Shown here: piece after piece, positions 25,757-33,611 of the stretch
Layout: each line of letters begins with the position of its first letter
Numbering within the stretch: position 1 is the stretch's first letter
DNA from: Pontixanthobacter gangjinensis
Lineage (GTDB): Bacteria; Pseudomonadota; Alphaproteobacteria; Sphingomonadales; Sphingomonadaceae
Assembly: GCF_009827545.1 (NCBI RefSeq)
Contig: NZ_WTYS01000001.1
Location: forward strand, 1,575,772-1,639,771
Length of the DNA stretch: 64,000 nucleotides
Direction: 5' to 3'
Position numbers and translations under genes: made by a program
Notes under the pieces: generated by a model
Told to the model about the DNA's origin: nothing
Database searches by the model: none
Seen by the model: the letters and a program-made list of their open reading frames with translations, nothing else

Positions 25757-26575
25757 CTAATCCAGCTGCTTTGCCAGCTTTATGGTGTTGGTAATCGCTT
25801 TGCGGCTCTCAAAGCTGGAATGGCTCATCGCGATGACTTTAGCATCTGGGAATGCATCGGCAAAATTCTGCGCAGCCTGAGCATAATACTCGATATTTGC
25901 GTCGGCCAGATTGCCAAGCGACGAGGCATCCGAACCTTTGATCAAGCAGCCACCGAATGCGCTAGCGGCGCTGGGGATACCAACCGTGATATTGTCCTGC
26001 GTATGCCCTCCGCCGGGATAGTAAATTGCCAGCGGAGCCAAGGCCTGCGCTGCCGTTCCCGTGGCCCAACCGTCATCGCCAAACGCAATCGTGTTGCGCG
26101 CAGGGGTGAGGTCCTTTTCCGGTGCAACTTGATTTGACATCGTGTGCGCGTAAGTTGCGATATTGGCACCGTGAAGCGCGTCCATTCCGCCCATTTTGTC
26201 GCTATGCGCATGGGTCACTACAGCAGCGCGGATCGGCTTGCCCAGTTGGACATTCGCCCAAAGGATAATCGCCTCGGTCTGGTTATTTGTCCAAGCGGTA
26301 TCGACCAGCAAAGACCCTGTCCCATCGACCACAATCAGCCCGTTTGACGGGATCGGGCCAAAGCCGGGCAAGTCTAGATAGGTCGTGTGCTGATAGACGC
26401 CCGGCGCGATTTGCTGAAAACTTACTGGACCGAACCGCTCGACATGATCTGCAGAAGCTTCCTGCCGGGCGATAGACGGACGAATTTCGCCGTAGGAACA
26501 GGAGCTCGTCCCTAGCAGCGCTGCCGCCATTGAAATGGCCGTCAAAACAACAGGTCGTGAGGCCACTGCCTTCAT
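25757..26575 (-). CDS. Subclass B1 metallo-beta-lactamase, NDM-like
   Basis: A 272-residue zinc hydrolase of beta-lactams. All six B1 ligands are present: H122, H124 and H191 (site 1; THAHSDKMGG and GGGHTQDN) and D126, C210 and H252 (site 2; FGGCLIKG and MSHSSFES). The substrate-binding Lys (K213) and Asn (N222 in SLGNLADA) are kept. Long stretches match NDM-1 as I recall it: GEIRP, YLD-PGFG, VVTHAH-DKMGGMDALH, DNITVGI, AFGGCLIK, SLGNL-DA. The signal peptide ends in a weak lipobox with C26, the same number as the lipidated Cys of NDM-1, so periplasmic-face anchoring is likely. The start overlaps the SIMPL gene stop (ATGA). An NDM-1 relative is known from Erythrobacter litoralis. Activity is inferred, not shown. 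Confidence 0.95.
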   Translation of the reverse strand: MKAVASRPVVLTAISMAAALLGTSSCSYGEIRPSIARQEASADHVERFGPVSFQQIAPGVYQHTTYLDLPGFGPIPSNGLIVVDGTGSLLVDTAWTNNQTEAIILWANVQLGKPIRAAVVTHAHSDKMGGMDALHGANIATYAHTMSNQVAPEKDLTPARNTIAFGDDGWATGTAAQALAPLAIYYPGGGHTQDNITVGIPSAASAFGGCLIKGSDASSLGNLADANIEYYAQAAQNFADAFPDAKVIAMSHSSFESRKAITNTIKLAKQLD

Positions 26576-27294
26576 TTCGATTCAAGTTCGAAGATAATTT
26601 GGACACTTTGGCTCACAGTAATCTCGCCCTTGGCAAGCGGTGTTGATTCCATCGCTTCTAAGAAACCGAACTGATTACGCGGGGTGCCATAACTGCTTGC
26701 ACTACCGTCATCAATTACGAGAATGCGCGCGACTTTCATGTCCGCTGCACCAGCATATAGCGTCGCTTTTCGGCGCGCATCTTGAACCGCTAGCACGCGA
26801 GCTTCATCTCGCTCTGCAAGGTCGTCAGCCAAGCCGAAATTTGGACCTCTAACCATGTTAGCACCGGCTGCGATCAATGCGTCCAACACAGCGCCATAAT
26901 CATCAAGACTGCGTTGGCGAATTTGCAAAGCGTTCATGGCGCGGTAGCCGATAATCTTGGGGATCCTGGTGTCGTTTGCACTGAACTGGCGGCCGCGCTC
27001 TTCCATTACCGGTTCGACCCCAACATTACTGGTTTGTATGTCGCTCTCAGCAATGCCAAGTTCTTCAAGTGTCTGGAAAACCGACCGCATCTTGACCGAA
27101 TTTTCGGCAATCGCTTCGCCAGCGGCAACGAAAACCGCGACATCGGGCGCTTTCGAAACTTCGCCCGCGCCGCTTACCGAGATAACGCTGCGGCCGTCCT
27201 TGGCAAATTCGAGAACCTCTTGCTGTGCGAAGGCTGCGCTCGGGGAAAGCGAGGCAAGAGCCAGCGCACCCAACGCATGCTTTAGTCTGATCAT
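26572..27294 (-). CDS. SIMPL-domain (DUF541) exported protein
   Basis: 240 residues with a signal peptide (HALGALALASLSPSAAFA, cleaved before QQEVLE). The mature part is a SIMPL/DUF541 domain, opening with SVISVSGAGEVSKAPDVAVF and containing the typical LEELGIAESDIQTSNVGVEP segment. The C-terminus ends ITVSQSVQIIFELESK. Family members are periplasmic or outer-membrane proteins, oligomeric in some cases, with poorly defined roles in envelope or oxidative stress. It overlaps the bla start by 4 nt and begins 35 nt after pyrF. This places two envelope proteins inside a pyrimidine/tryptophan operon. Confidence 0.9.
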   Translation of the reverse strand: MIRLKHALGALALASLSPSAAFAQQEVLEFAKDGRSVISVSGAGEVSKAPDVAVFVAAGEAIAENSVKMRSVFQTLEELGIAESDIQTSNVGVEPVMEERGRQFSANDTRIPKIIGYRAMNALQIRQRSLDDYGAVLDALIAAGANMVRGPNFGLADDLAERDEARVLAVQDARRKATLYAGAADMKVARILVIDDGSASSYGTPRNQFGFLEAMESTPLAKGEITVSQSVQIIFELESK

Positions 27295-27329
27295 TTAGCT
27301 TCCTTCAAAACCACTAAAGAGAAGGCGCT

Positions 27330-28004
27330 TCAAAGCGTCGCCTCAATGTCGCGCGCTGCCTGAACAGGGTCTTCTGCGCGGCTGATCGGGCGGCCGATCA
27401 CCAACACGTTGGCGCCATCGTCACGCGCCTTTCGCGGGGTGACGACGCGCTTTTGATCTCCCACTGCGCTGCCGGCAGGGCGCAGGCCGGGGACAACAAA
27501 GAACCCGTCCTTCCATTGTTTATGTGCAGCGCCAACTTCCTGTCCCGAACAGACAATACCATCAATGCCCGAGTCATGCGCCAATTCGGTCAAGCGCATC
27601 ACATGGTCGTGCGGGGTCCCGCCGATGCCCTGACGCGCCAGATCGCGCTCACCGAGACTAGTCAGCATGGTGACCGCGACGACTTTAGTGTGCTCGCTCG
27701 CAGCGGCCTTGGCATCTTCCAGCATGGCGCGGCCGCCGCTCGCATGGACTGTAACAATCGCCGGTTCCAAAACGTGAATCGCCTGCATCGCACTGGCGAC
27801 CGTGTTGGGTATATCATGCAGCTTCAAATCGAGGAAAATCGGCAGCCCGATCTGTGCGATTTCATGGACCCCGTGGCTACCGTGCGCACAGAAGAATTCG
27901 AGCCCCAGCTTTATCCCGCCGATATGGCCCTTGACCTTTTGAGCCATTGCCTTGGCAGCGGCGAGGTTGGGCATATCGAGCGCGAGATAGACGGGGTTGC
28001 TCAT
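27330..28004 (-). CDS. pyrF: Orotidine 5'-phosphate decarboxylase
   Basis: Final step of UMP synthesis. 224 residues. Active-site signature FLDLKLHDIPNTVASAM (Asp-Lys-Asp network), VTVHASGGRAML, GVVPGLRP-like VVPGLRPAGS, and the phosphate-binding LVIGRPISRAEDPVQAA. Its start overlaps the lapA-like gene stop (ATGA). Confidence 0.96.
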   Translation of the reverse strand: MSNPVYLALDMPNLAAAKAMAQKVKGHIGGIKLGLEFFCAHGSHGVHEIAQIGLPIFLDLKLHDIPNTVASAMQAIHVLEPAIVTVHASGGRAMLEDAKAAASEHTKVVAVTMLTSLGERDLARQGIGGTPHDHVMRLTELAHDSGIDGIVCSGQEVGAAHKQWKDGFFVVPGLRPAGSAVGDQKRVVTPRKARDDGANVLVIGRPISRAEDPVQAARDIEATL

Positions 28005-28369
28005 AATTTAGGCGTGCTTCCTGCGGTGTTTGGTTCAGCATCAAATGGGCTAGAGGGCTCGGCCACTTTGGCGGATGGCGCTGTTGCAGGCGCTGTGTCA
28101 GACGCGATTGGCGCGGTGACCGCAGTCGCTTGAACGGCATTTTCCAGCGTCTTTATCCGCCGGGTCAACCGCCATTTGGTTCCGCGATGCAGCAGCCAAG
28201 TGGGGATCATCCCAAGCAGAAAAGACAAAACAACCACCGCAGGAATTTTTGTGTTCCACACATATCCGAACCAGATCCGGACTTCGGCATCCTTATCCAT
28301 ATTGCCGAAGGTGAAGCCGACAAACGCCACCAGCAGCAAGACCCATAAAATAGTGCGAACAATCTGCAT
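28001..28369 (-). CDS. LapA-domain (DUF1049) membrane protein
   Basis: 122 residues with two membrane spans: IVRTILWVLLLVAFVGFTFG and IPAVVVLSFLLGMIPTWLL. A basic segment (HRGTKWRLTRRIKTLEN) and a Pro/Ala/Ser-rich cytoplasmic tail follow. This fits the LapA/YciS family, which in E. coli (LapA-LapB) assists control of lipopolysaccharide assembly; no lapB is adjacent here, so the role is uncertain. It is translationally coupled to pyrF and 89 nt downstream of purB. Confidence 0.8.
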   Translation of the reverse strand: MQIVRTILWVLLLVAFVGFTFGNMDKDAEVRIWFGYVWNTKIPAVVVLSFLLGMIPTWLLHRGTKWRLTRRIKTLENAVQATAVTAPIASDTAPATAPSAKVAEPSSPFDAEPNTAGSTPKL

Positions 28370-28458
28370 TGGGTTACTCCGTAAGAAATGCCGTCACATT
28401 CTAGGGAATGCTAGGCTCGTTGGCTGGCAATGTGAAGAGCCCCGAAAATTCCTCGCAA

Positions 28459-29769
28459 TCAATTGAATACCCGTTTGAATATCGTGTCGACTTGTTTGAA
28501 ATGATATTCGAGGTCAAACCGCTCCTCAAGCTGTTGATTGGTCAGCGCGGCGGTGACTTCGGGATCATTCTTGAGCAATTCGAGCAGCGACATTTGCCCA
28601 TCCGATTCCCACACTTTCATCGCGTTACGCTGGACCAGACGGTAGGCATCTTCACGGCTGACACCGTTCTGGGTCAGCGCCAGCAACACACGCTGCGAAT
28701 GGACAAGCCCGCCCATCCGGTCGAGGTTCTTCTGCATCCGTTCGGGATAGATCAGCAGCTTGTCGATCACACCCGTCAGACGGCCAAGCGCGAAGTCGAG
28801 TGTAATGGTTGCATCAGGGCCGATGAACCGTTCAACCGACGAATGCGATATGTCGCGTTCATGCCAAAGCGCGACATTTTCGAGCGCAGGCATCGCATAG
28901 CCGCGGATCATTCGCGCCTGTCCAGTCAAATTCTCGGTCAGGATCGGGTTGCGCTTGTGAGGCATGGCAGATGATCCTTTCTGTCCAGGAGAGAAATACT
29001 CCTCTGCCTCCAGGACTTCGGTGCGCTGCAAATGGCGGACCTCGACCGCGACGCGTTCAATTGACCCAGCGATAACCGCCAGCACGGAAAAGAACATCGC
29101 GTGCCGGTCGCGGGGAATGACTTGCGTGGATATGGGTTCGATTTCGAGGCCGAGCTTGTCTGCGACATGCGCCTCCACGCTGGGGTCGATATTGGCGAAA
29201 GTTCCCACCGCGCCGGAAATGGCGCAGGTCGCAATTTCTGCGCGAGCTGCGAGCAGACGCGCTTTACAGCGGTCAAATTCGGCATAGGCTTGCGCGAGTT
29301 TGAGGCCAAAGGTCACAGGTTCTGCATGAATGCCGTGGCTTCGCCCGATTGTAGGCGTATATTTATGCTCTTCGGCGCGGCGCTTGATCGCGGCCAGCAG
29401 CAGGTCGAGGTCTTCGAGAAGAATGTCGGAAGCGCGCGCCAATTGAACCGCCAGCGTTGTGTCGAGCACATCAGAGCTGGTCATCCCCTGATGCATAAAG
29501 CGCGCTTCGTCGCCCACTTGCTCCGCGACCCAAGTCAAAAACGCGATAACGTCATGCTTGGTCACCGCTTCGATCGCATCGATCGCTGGAACATCAATTA
29601 CCGGATCGGTCGCCCACCAATCCCACAGAGCCTTGGCCGCGCTCTTTGGGACAACGCCCAGTTCGCCCAGTTTTTCAGTCGCATGGGCCTCAATTTCGAA
29701 CCAGATCCGGAAGCGGGCCTCCGGCTCCCAGATGGCCGACATTGCAGGGCGGGAATAACGCGGGACCAT
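28459..29769 (-). CDS. purB: Adenylosuccinate lyase
   Basis: Two lyase steps in purine synthesis (SAICAR to AICAR, adenylosuccinate to AMP). About 436 residues from the ATG at 29769; the frame extends 40 codons further without family similarity. Signatures: FEIEAHATEKLGELG, FLTWVAEQVGDEARFMHQGMTSSD (core HQGMTSSDVLDT), GRSHGIHAEP with the catalytic His, and the fumarase-superfamily loop GSSAMPHKRNPI. It is divergent from the DUF3857 gene and probably heads the purB-to-trpF run of minus-strand genes. Confidence 0.96.
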   Translation of the reverse strand: MVPRYSRPAMSAIWEPEARFRIWFEIEAHATEKLGELGVVPKSAAKALWDWWATDPVIDVPAIDAIEAVTKHDVIAFLTWVAEQVGDEARFMHQGMTSSDVLDTTLAVQLARASDILLEDLDLLLAAIKRRAEEHKYTPTIGRSHGIHAEPVTFGLKLAQAYAEFDRCKARLLAARAEIATCAISGAVGTFANIDPSVEAHVADKLGLEIEPISTQVIPRDRHAMFFSVLAVIAGSIERVAVEVRHLQRTEVLEAEEYFSPGQKGSSAMPHKRNPILTENLTGQARMIRGYAMPALENVALWHERDISHSSVERFIGPDATITLDFALGRLTGVIDKLLIYPERMQKNLDRMGGLVHSQRVLLALTQNGVSREDAYRLVQRNAMKVWESDGQMSLLELLKNDPEVTAALTNQQLEERFDLEYHFKQVDTIFKRVFN

Positions 29770-29939
29770 GGTGAACTCCGAAAAAGTGCGACTATTGACG
29801 CTGTTGATCTGTCGGGACGCGGCTAAGGCGATGGGCTGGCTATGGCAAGGGCCAGAGCGGCCTGATGCGGGGCAATCCCCGATAACCATATCTACGCGCT
29901 TTATTGGGCTGGCAAATAATAGCTATTCTGATCAAAGTG

Positions 29940-29951
29940 CGGTTGTAACCG
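29940..29951. promoter_or_regulatory. Inverted repeat CGGTTGTAACCG in the purB / DUF3857 divergent gap
   Basis: A 5-bp-arm inverted repeat with a 2-nt centre, located 171 nt upstream of purB and 90 nt upstream of the transglutaminase-like gene. It shares the half-site TGTAACC with the palindrome at 10861-10876. The whole gap (29770-30040) contains no gene I can support. Confidence 0.25.
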
Positions 29952-30040
29952 GACCGGCAGCCTGTAGACTGTAATCATTAGATGTTTCGTCACATCGGCG
30001 GTTCGTAACGTCGACGGACTGTTTTCAATAAGGGTATTGC

Positions 30041-32833
30041 ATGCATAAATTCGCTGGCATCAGCGCTATCACCATTATGGCTGCGTCCACTCCTGTTTGG
30101 GCAGGCGAAGAGGTGCGCTATGAGAAGGCTCCGGGCTGGGTGCAAATTGCACAGGTCGATATTTCAAACGGCGATGACGGCCCCTCTGAAATCCTTTTTG
30201 ACTGGCAACACCGGCTCGATGGCGGGGTCGTGCAATCCTACCAAGATCGCGCTGTCCGGATCGACAATCTCGCCGCGCTCACATCCGAAGGCACTCTGCA
30301 AATGACATGGTCGCCGGATAAGGGCGATCTGTTCATCCACCGACTCGAAATTCTGCGCGGTGATGAGGTACTTGATCTCATTGCTGATGGGGTCGAATTC
30401 GAGGTTCTACGCCGCGAACAGGGGCTTGAGCAGCGCCTGCTTGATGGCCAATTGACCGCGACCGTTGCGGTTCCCGGCTTGCAAGAAGGCGATGTCTTGC
30501 GCGTCGCCCATAGCACCACCGTGGACGACCAAGCGCTTGGCGATGAAATGCAAGCGTTTCAATACCTCCCGCCCGAACCATTCAGAGTGGCCAAAGGGCG
30601 TGCAATTGTCAGTTGGCCAGAAGGCGCTGATACCCGATTTGCCGCTGGTCCCAACGTGATTTTGCCAGTGCCTGAAACGAGGGGCGGCTATAATTTTCTG
30701 ACCATCGACCTGCCGATTGCAAAGCGTGAAGACATGCCGTCTGACGCTCCGTCGCGATTCAGGGCTCCGCCAATATTGCGAGTTGGCAGTTTTGCCAGTT
30801 GGCAAGAATTATCACGGGTGATGGAACCGCATTTTACTGCCGCGGCGCAGCTTTCTAAAGACAGCATGGTTGCCAATGAAGCGGCCTTTATTATGGGGGA
30901 GGCCTCCGATCCGCTTAGGCGAACAGAGCTTGCTGTGCGGCTGGTGCAGGACCAAGTAAGCTATCTGCTAAACGGTTTGGATGGTGGCAATTATCTGCCG
31001 CAGAATGCTGAAGAAACATGGGAAAAGCGATATGGCGATTGCAAAGCCAAATCGGTCCTGCTGCATGCATTGCTACAGCAGATGGGCATTGATTCAAATG
31101 TAGTGTTGGTGACGACTCAGGGGGGCGATGCCTTACCCGGTTTGCTGCCCATTCCCGGCAATTTCGATCACATGATTGTTCGCGCAACGGTAGATGGCGT
31201 CGATTATTGGCTCGACGGTACGAGCACCGCTACCCGCATGGCTAATATGGCGGAAGTTCCCGCGTTCCATTATGCGTTGCCGTTGACATCTGCCGGGGCT
31301 GATTTGACCCCGATGACGGACCGCGAACAGCCTTATCCCGATACCAATGTGGAGGTCGTATTTGACCATTCCGCTGGTATTGATTTACCCGTTTTATTTG
31401 AAATAAAGATTGAAATTTCCGGTGCGCAAGGCGCTGGCGTGCAAGCTATTGTCGATGAAGATGACCCAGAATTTCGAAAGCAAATGACGCGCAATTTCGG
31501 AGGCGGGATGACCAATGCCGGTCAAGTCACAACCATCGATCTCAAATATGATGATGAAACCGCGATTGGCACTGTACTGGTAAAAGGCGTTGCCGATTCA
31601 GAATTCTCATATGACGAAGGCAAATTCAGCACTTCACTCGCCAATGTGGGCGAAGGAGTGAGCTTTTCCCCGAATCGCGTTCGGCCAAATTGGCGTGAAA
31701 TTCCCGTGGCGACCAACGGGCCTAGTAGAACGCATATGTCGATGGAGATAAAGCTTCCCGGCAAGGGCGAGGGCTTTACCTTCCGCGGCATCGAAGATTT
31801 GGACAGCAGCTATGCCAACACCCGTCTGGTGCGTAAGGTTTCAAAGAGCGGCGCGATCATCAGGATTGAAGAACAAGAAATCAGCCGGCTCGGTGAAATC
31901 GCAGTGGCCGATTTGGCCGCTTCGCGTCAGGCCGCGCTCCGGATATCTAAAGCCGATCTTGAACTTGATGCGCCAGCCAATTCTGTGTGGCGCTGGGAAC
32001 GCAGCAAATCGGAGTTGGCCAAACTGACGGCCGATGCGTTGGCTGCCTATAATTACGCTGTTGAACAAGCTGACGACGATGATTTTGGCCCGTTAAAGGC
32101 GCGTGCGCGATTTAATTGGTTGGTCTATGATTTCGAAAACGCGATCGAGGATTACAGCGCGGTGATTGCAGAGGAGCCAACTGCCAGCCTGTTCCTTGAT
32201 CGCGCCAGCTTGAATGAATCGCTTGGCCGATTGGGCGATGCAATTGCGGACATTCAACATGCCTATGACCTCTCGCCGCAGAACAGTACTGCTTATTACC
32301 AAGCGCAGTTGATGGCTCGGGCTGGCGACACTGATGGTGCGCTGGCACTCCTCGACCTGCTGCCTGTTTCAGAAGATGAAATCGACGGAATGGTTGACGC
32401 ACGCTCGATAGTCCTCGGCTTGGCAGGAAGCATTGATAGCGGATTGGAATTGCTGGCAGAACGGCTTGGCGATCGGACCGATAACTCGACTTTGCTCAAT
32501 GCTGATTGCTGGTACCGGGCCATTCACAAGGTCGCACTCGATGATGCAGTCAGCCTGTGTAATCGCGCAGTAGAGCGCGCACGCAGTCCCGCGCCAGTCC
32601 TGGATAGCAGAGCCATGGTCCATTATCGTCGCGGCGATATGGTCAGTGCCTTGGTAGATCTGGATGCTGCGCTAAAGCTAAGCCCTGCGATGTCGGCCTC
32701 GCGCTATCTGCGCGGGATCATCCTGCTTGATCAAGGCAAATCGGAAGGTCGCCGTCAGGTTGAAATGGCATTGCGGCAGTCACCCGAACTGGCTGAGTAT
32801 TATGCTCTTTATGGGATCAAGCCTAAATCCTGA
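30041..32833 (+). CDS. DUF3857 / transglutaminase-like / TPR exported protein
   Basis: 930 residues. Signal peptide (ISAITIMAASTPVWA) then a DUF3857 beta-rich domain to about residue 250. A transglutaminase-like cysteine-protease fold follows, with triad residues visible as Cys in KRYGDCKAKSVLL (near 337), His in NFDHMIVRA and Asp in YWLDGTST. The last 270 residues are TPR-like helices (FENAIEDYSAVIAEEPTAS, LGDAIADIQHAYDLSPQNS, VSALVDLDAALKLSPAMS). Such proteins are periplasmic in Bacteroidetes and sphingomonads; the substrate is unknown. It could be a periplasmic peptidase or a non-catalytic scaffold, though the intact triad favours activity. Confidence 0.85.
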   Translation: MHKFAGISAITIMAASTPVWAGEEVRYEKAPGWVQIAQVDISNGDDGPSEILFDWQHRLDGGVVQSYQDRAVRIDNLAALTSEGTLQMTWSPDKGDLFIHRLEILRGDEVLDLIADGVEFEVLRREQGLEQRLLDGQLTATVAVPGLQEGDVLRVAHSTTVDDQALGDEMQAFQYLPPEPFRVAKGRAIVSWPEGADTRFAAGPNVILPVPETRGGYNFLTIDLPIAKREDMPSDAPSRFRAPPILRVGSFASWQELSRVMEPHFTAAAQLSKDSMVANEAAFIMGEASDPLRRTELAVRLVQDQVSYLLNGLDGGNYLPQNAEETWEKRYGDCKAKSVLLHALLQQMGIDSNVVLVTTQGGDALPGLLPIPGNFDHMIVRATVDGVDYWLDGTSTATRMANMAEVPAFHYALPLTSAGADLTPMTDREQPYPDTNVEVVFDHSAGIDLPVLFEIKIEISGAQGAGVQAIVDEDDPEFRKQMTRNFGGGMTNAGQVTTIDLKYDDETAIGTVLVKGVADSEFSYDEGKFSTSLANVGEGVSFSPNRVRPNWREIPVATNGPSRTHMSMEIKLPGKGEGFTFRGIEDLDSSYANTRLVRKVSKSGAIIRIEEQEISRLGEIAVADLAASRQAALRISKADLELDAPANSVWRWERSKSELAKLTADALAAYNYAVEQADDDDFGPLKARARFNWLVYDFENAIEDYSAVIAEEPTASLFLDRASLNESLGRLGDAIADIQHAYDLSPQNSTAYYQAQLMARAGDTDGALALLDLLPVSEDEIDGMVDARSIVLGLAGSIDSGLELLAERLGDRTDNSTLLNADCWYRAIHKVALDDAVSLCNRAVERARSPAPVLDSRAMVHYRRGDMVSALVDLDAALKLSPAMSASRYLRGIILLDQGKSEGRRQVEMALRQSPELAEYYALYGIKPKS

Positions 32834-32846
32834 AGTCGGACTTGGG

Positions 32847-33545
32847 CTAAATCAGACCCTTCGCTCTTAGCGAGACGTGCCCATCGCGGCCGACGATCAC
32901 ATGGTCATGGACTGTAATGCCAAGAAGGCGGCCAGCTTCAGCAATCCTGTTGGTGATCTGGATGTCGGCGCGGCTAGGTTCAGGATTTCCGCTGGGGTGA
33001 TTGTGCACGAGTATCAGCGCAGTCGCGCCGATGTCCAGCCCTTGGCGAATAACTTCGCGCGGGTGAATGGCGGCCTCGTCGATTGATCCGTCCCCAACAT
33101 GATGGTCCAGAACCAAGCGATTTTGCGCGTTAAGATACAGCACACGCACGCGCTCGACCGTCAGATGTGCCATGTCGATTGTCAGATAATCGAGCAGGGC
33201 CTGCCAACTTCCCAGCACCGGCTTTTGAGAGACCTCGCTACGCGCCATGCGCCGTGCCGCGAGAGCAACGCTTTTAAGCGCGGCTGCGCTTGTTTCACCA
33301 ACGCCGGGCACGCGCTGCAATGCGCCTGCATCGGCATTGAGTACCCCGGCGAGCGATCCGAAGCGGTCGATGAGCGCCTTGGCGGCAGGCTTGGTGTCGC
33401 CCTGTTTGATTGCGGCAAATAGTAAATATTCGAGCACTTCATAATCGGCGAGCGCCTCTGCGCCGCCGCACAGCAGCCTTTCGCGGAGCCGGGAGCGGTG
33501 ACCAGCGCCGCCATGTTTCCGTTTGTTTTCGTCCGCTTGCGGCAA
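32847..33545 (-). CDS. radC: RadC family protein (JAB/MPN domain)
   Basis: 232 residues. The N-terminal UPF0758 helix-hairpin-helix part has ALQRVPGVGETSAAALKSV; the C-terminal JAMM metal site is complete as LVHNHPSGNPEPSRADI with the upstream Glu region HPREVIRQGLDI. The family is named RadC, but a DNA-repair role is not established. It converges with the transglutaminase-like gene and is divergent from ydbH. Confidence 0.9.
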   Translation of the reverse strand: MPQADENKRKHGGAGHRSRLRERLLCGGAEALADYEVLEYLLFAAIKQGDTKPAAKALIDRFGSLAGVLNADAGALQRVPGVGETSAAALKSVALAARRMARSEVSQKPVLGSWQALLDYLTIDMAHLTVERVRVLYLNAQNRLVLDHHVGDGSIDEAAIHPREVIRQGLDIGATALILVHNHPSGNPEPSRADIQITNRIAEAGRLLGITVHDHVIVGRDGHVSLRAKGLI

Positions 33546-33611
33546 TTTGGGTCCTGTCCTGGATGCAAGTCTTCATTGCCTTTCTGGCGGCTTACGCGCA
33601 AGTGACTTTGG

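Noticed and set aside
17795-26575. A possible AmpG-AmpR-beta-lactamase induction circuit linking the AmpG-type permease and the metallo-beta-lactamase
   Set aside because: No ampR or ampC is present, the two genes are 6 kb apart on opposite strands, and the bla sits inside a housekeeping operon. B1 enzymes are not usually under AmpR.
25757-26575. Recent arrival of the bla on a mobile element
   Set aside because: No transposase, IS end, integron or target duplication is visible nearby, and the gene overlaps its neighbour with the usual ATGA junction, which suggests long residence.
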